A DNA stretch of 64,000 bases from Tessaracoccus sp. SD287 (GTDB lineage Bacteria > Actinomycetota > Actinomycetes > Propionibacteriales > Propionibacteriaceae), in NCBI RefSeq assembly GCF_017355265.1, contig NZ_JADIJQ010000015.1:1-64000 (forward strand), written 5' to 3'. The stretch's first letter is position 1. Each line of letters starts with the position of its first letter. The notes beneath the pieces were generated by a model, which saw only the letters and a list, made by a program, of their open reading frames with translations, was not told the origin of the DNA and made no database searches. Positions 61,661 through 64,000 of this stretch are shown in pieces. The translations under genes were made by a program, and so were the position numbers.

Positions 61661-63087
61661 ACCAGCGCCTTCAACGCCACGATCCGCAGCCGCAGACCGG
61701 GCCACTCGTCGACGAACTGCCGGCGCGCCCCGTCGCGGGCGTCACCGGCGCGCTGCAGTTCGCGGCCGGCTTCGAAGGCCGCCGCCGGGGTCCACCCGGA
61801 CATCACGTCGTCGCCAGGCCAGTCATCGACGCGCTGCGTCGGCTCCAGCAGTCGCTGCAGCTTGCGCAACTGTTTGGCCAGTTTGCGGGACAGCTTCCCG
61901 AACAGGATGCCCAGCCCCTGGGTGGTGGCGAGCAGATGGCCGGTCGCGGTCAGCGCCGCCTCCCAGGCCTCGTCGGGACTGTCAGGACGCAACTTCTGGC
62001 ACCGGTCCATCAGGATCCGCATGCCGGCCTCGAGCTGTTGGCGCAGCACCGGTGCCGCCTGCCGATTGCTCAGGTCGCCCAGCTGCGGTGCCCGGGCGGC
62101 GCCGATCAACCTGTCCAGCACGCTGTAGTAGCGCTCGTCCAGGGACCTGACCGGACGATCGGCGCCCTGGTCGATGAGGGCGGCCAGGTCGTTCTCCAGA
62201 CTGGCCCGCCAACTGGGTTCCAGCACCGAGGACAGGCTCGCCACCACCTGGCGCAGCGTGCTGAGTTCGCTGATCAACGGCGTGATGCTGCGGTCCGCCG
62301 GGGCGGGACGGGGCGCCGCCTCGTCCGGGTCGGTGGCGGCGCGGGCCTGCGCCAGTTCGCTGGCACGCAGGGCCAGGTCGGCGCGAACCAGGTCCTGCAG
62401 TCGGGCGGCGAAGACCTGCGAGACGAACGTCTCCAGGCTCACCCTGGCATCCCACGCGCGCGGGGCGGGGAAGTCGGTCAAACCGGTGGCCGGGGGGCCG
62501 AGGCTGGTCACCATGTCGGCGAAGGCGTCGACCTGGATGCCGCCGACCGCCGTCAGCGAGTCCGCCACGAACCGACGTTGCGCCCCGGTCATCGCCGGGC
62601 TCGGCACCAGGGTCACCTCCCGGAACCGGGCAGTGGTCAGCCCATTGCGGCGAATGGTGACCAGCTCGTCGCGGACGGTGCCCAGTGAGACGTCGTCGGC
62701 GTCCTTGAACGAGTAGGAGTTGCGGACGATGGTGACCGCCGCCACCGGTCCGAGGGTGGCGCGGCGACGGAAGGGACGCACCAGTTCGGCCAGGTCGTCG
62801 GGCAGGTCACCGGCAGCGCCCAGCGGCTCGGAGTGGTCGGCCGGCAGCCACGGCTGCCAGTTGGGGGCATCCAGGTACCAGTCGCCGAGCCCGTCGACGA
62901 CCCGGTGCGCCAGCATGACGCCGCTGCGCAGCAGCCGCTGGTCGGGGGCGTCGAGCAGGGTGATCACCATCTCGAAGCTCGCGTCACTGCGCACGGTGAC
63001 CCTGTCGATGCCGACAGCCGGGTTGATCAGCCGCGGCGACTCCAACGAGTACGGCAACTCGAAGTACAGCTTGCGTCGGCGCGCCAT
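61657..63087 (-). CDS. Uncharacterised protein, possibly CYTH-CHAD-like
   Basis: A 476-residue soluble protein. Its C-terminal half is helical with charged repeats that resemble a CHAD domain (YYSVLDRLIGAARAPQLGDL, RQQLEAGMRILMDRCQKL, GKLSRKLAKQLRKLQRLL). Its N-terminal 100 residues hold beta-type alternation (KLYFELPYSL, VRSDASFEMVITLLD) that may be a divergent CYTH-like barrel, but the ExExK motif is missing. CYTH-CHAD proteins bind inorganic polyphosphate. Placed between topA and tmk, coupled to tmk. The start is the ATG at 63087; the frame upstream runs into the topA tail and is rejected. Confidence 0.55.
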   Translation of the reverse strand: MARRRKLYFELPYSLESPRLINPAVGIDRVTVRSDASFEMVITLLDAPDQRLLRSGVMLAHRVVDGLGDWYLDAPNWQPWLPADHSEPLGAAGDLPDDLAELVRPFRRRATLGPVAAVTIVRNSYSFKDADDVSLGTVRDELVTIRRNGLTTARFREVTLVPSPAMTGAQRRFVADSLTAVGGIQVDAFADMVTSLGPPATGLTDFPAPRAWDARVSLETFVSQVFAARLQDLVRADLALRASELAQARAATDPDEAAPRPAPADRSITPLISELSTLRQVVASLSSVLEPSWRASLENDLAALIDQGADRPVRSLDERYYSVLDRLIGAARAPQLGDLSNRQAAPVLRQQLEAGMRILMDRCQKLRPDSPDEAWEAALTATGHLLATTQGLGILFGKLSRKLAKQLRKLQRLLEPTQRVDDWPGDDVMSGWTPAAAFEAGRELQRAGDARDGARRQFVDEWPGLRLRIVALKALV

Positions 63088-63091
63088 CGCT

Positions 63092-64000
63092 CTACTGCTC
63101 GTCCGTGCCCGAGGCCCCAGCGGTCGCAGCCGCTGTCGTCCTCGCGGTCGTGCTCTTGGCCGTCGTGGTCTTGGCGGCTGTGGTCTTCTTGGCCGTCGTC
63201 TTCTTGGTCGTCTTCGTCGCGGCGGTGCTCGTCTTCTTCGCCGTGGTCTTCTTGGCGGCGGTCGTCTTCTTGGCCGTCGTCTTCTTGACCGCCGTCTTGC
63301 GGGTGGACTTCTTGGCCGGGCCCTTGGCGCGCTTCTCGGCCAATAGCTCGGCGGCACGCTCGGCGGTCAACTCCTCGATGGAGTCGTCCTTGCGCAGGGT
63401 GGCGTTGTACTCACCGTCGGTCACGTAGGGCCCGAAGCGGCCGGACTTGACCACCATCGGTGCCCCGCTGACGGGATCATTGCCCAACTCCTTCAGCGGG
63501 GGTGCGGCAGCGGCGCGTCCACGGGTCTTCGGTTGGGCCAGGATGGCCTTGGCCTCATCGAGGGTGAGCTCGAAGATCTGGTCCTCGCTGGCCAGCGAAC
63601 GGGAGTCGGTCCCCTTCTTCAGGTACGGGCCGTAACGACCGTTCTGGGTGGTGATCTCGACCCCGTCGTCGTCGGCGCCGACCACTCGTGGAAGGCTCAT
63701 CAGCTTCAGCGCGTCCTCGAGGGTGACCGTCTCGGGGGTCATCGACGCGAACAGGCTGCCGGTGCGGGGCTTGGTCTTGTCACCCTCGTCGAGGACCTCG
63801 GTGACGTAGGGACCGAACCGGCCGTTGCGCACCACGATCGGGGCATGGGTCTGCGGGTCGAGGCCCAGTTCACGCTCCTCACCCATCGGCCGCTCCAGGA
63901 ACTCCTGGGCCTTCTCACGGGTCAGTTCGTCGGGCGGCAGGTCGTCGGGAACGTTGGCGCGGCGACCCTCGCCGTCCTCGACGTAGGTGCCGTAGCGTCC
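63092..64000 (-). CDS. topA: DNA topoisomerase I (C-terminal part, 5' end off window)
   Basis: The reading frame is open to the right edge, giving the last 302 residues of topoisomerase I. It contains four repeats of the topoisomerase C-terminal (Toprim-rpt) type, GRYGTYV, NGRFGPYV, NGRYGPYL and SGRFGPYV, then a tail of about 75 residues made almost only of Lys, Thr and Ala (KKTTAKKTTAAKK-like), ending AGASGTDEQ. The catalytic Tyr lies outside the window. In mycobacteria and streptomycetes such basic tails help DNA binding and processivity. Confidence 0.96.
   Translation of the reverse strand, partial: GRYGTYVEDGEGRRANVPDDLPPDELTREKAQEFLERPMGEERELGLDPQTHAPIVVRNGRFGPYVTEVLDEGDKTKPRTGSLFASMTPETVTLEDALKLMSLPRVVGADDDGVEITTQNGRYGPYLKKGTDSRSLASEDQIFELTLDEAKAILAQPKTRGRAAAAPPLKELGNDPVSGAPMVVKSGRFGPYVTDGEYNATLRKDDSIEELTAERAAELLAEKRAKGPAKKSTRKTAVKKTTAKKTTAAKKTTAKKTSTAATKTTKKTTAKKTTAAKTTTAKSTTARTTAAATAGASGTDEQ

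Overview
The window is high-G+C actinobacterial chromosome. The family is most likely Propionibacteriaceae or a close relative; this is a judgement from gene content and order, not from a database search. Supporting signs are an Lsr2 nucleoid protein, ClpC, the ordered set dacB, zinicin-like protease, tilS, hpt, ftsH, folE, folP, folB, folK, DUF3180, a TopA with a long Lys/Thr/Ala tail, and many GTG starts with four-base stop/start overlaps.

Layout. (1) 1-2033: the end of a Pro-rich membrane protein and a Bcr/CflA-type MFS exporter. (2) 2228-12235: an accessory stretch, visibly poorer in G+C over much of its length. It carries a lipoprotein, a roughly 600-base gene-free segment, a Gfo/Idh/MocA oxidoreductase, a small orphan, a multidomain protein with two tandem GIY-YIG-like domains, an epimerase, a large PLD-helicase-DUF3427 protein, an orphan DUF4255/Pvc16-like protein and a 53-residue membrane protein. 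(3) 12479-18734: a fatty-acid desaturase, a secreted LRR/FG-GAP protein, exonuclease III, an NAD(P)-binding protein and a Tat-exported GHL10 (DUF187) protein. (4) 19000-24289: clpC, lsr2, a lone NuoD paralogue and a coiled-coil membrane protein. (5) 24357-29490: the DUF3180-folK-folB-folP-folE-ftsH block. (6) 29565-35387: four genes lying between ftsH and hpt (a secreted EEP nuclease/phosphatase, a Cys-rich XRE regulator, DUF4921, DUF5107). (7) 35401-41072: hpt, tilS, protease, dacB, divergent ppa and a TRM11-like methyltransferase. (8) 41082-46440: acetyl esterase, glnK-amt, zinc-ribbon protein, SixA and an FAD amine oxidase. (9) 46496-50622: a GtrA-YfhO fusion with a GtrB-like glycosyltransferase, followed by tRNA-Thr(CGT). 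(10) 50822-55349: an arsenic cluster with two ArsC, an ArsR-LMWP fusion, ArsA, ArsD and a divergent ArsR, but no permease. (11) 55352-64000: a secreted peptidase-like lipoprotein, PSP1 protein, PGPGW protein, DoxX protein, DNA polymerase III delta prime, tmk, a CHAD-like protein and the end of topA.

How the genes work together. The fol block makes the tetrahydrofolate precursor. tilS and hpt serve tRNA decoding and purine salvage. amt and glnK form the ammonium uptake pair. GT2 plus GtrA-YfhO looks like a complete envelope glycosylation device in two genes. The ars genes would reduce arsenate and move arsenite to a pump encoded elsewhere.

Most unusual points: the tandem GIY-YIG protein whose second copy has lost its catalytic residues; a NuoD paralogue without the quinone-site His and Tyr; a PII protein with Phe at the Tyr51 modification site; the GtrA-YfhO fusion; an orphan Pvc16-like protein; and a dispersed palindrome (core CTGCTGACGC / GCGTCAGCAG) seen seven times across the window.
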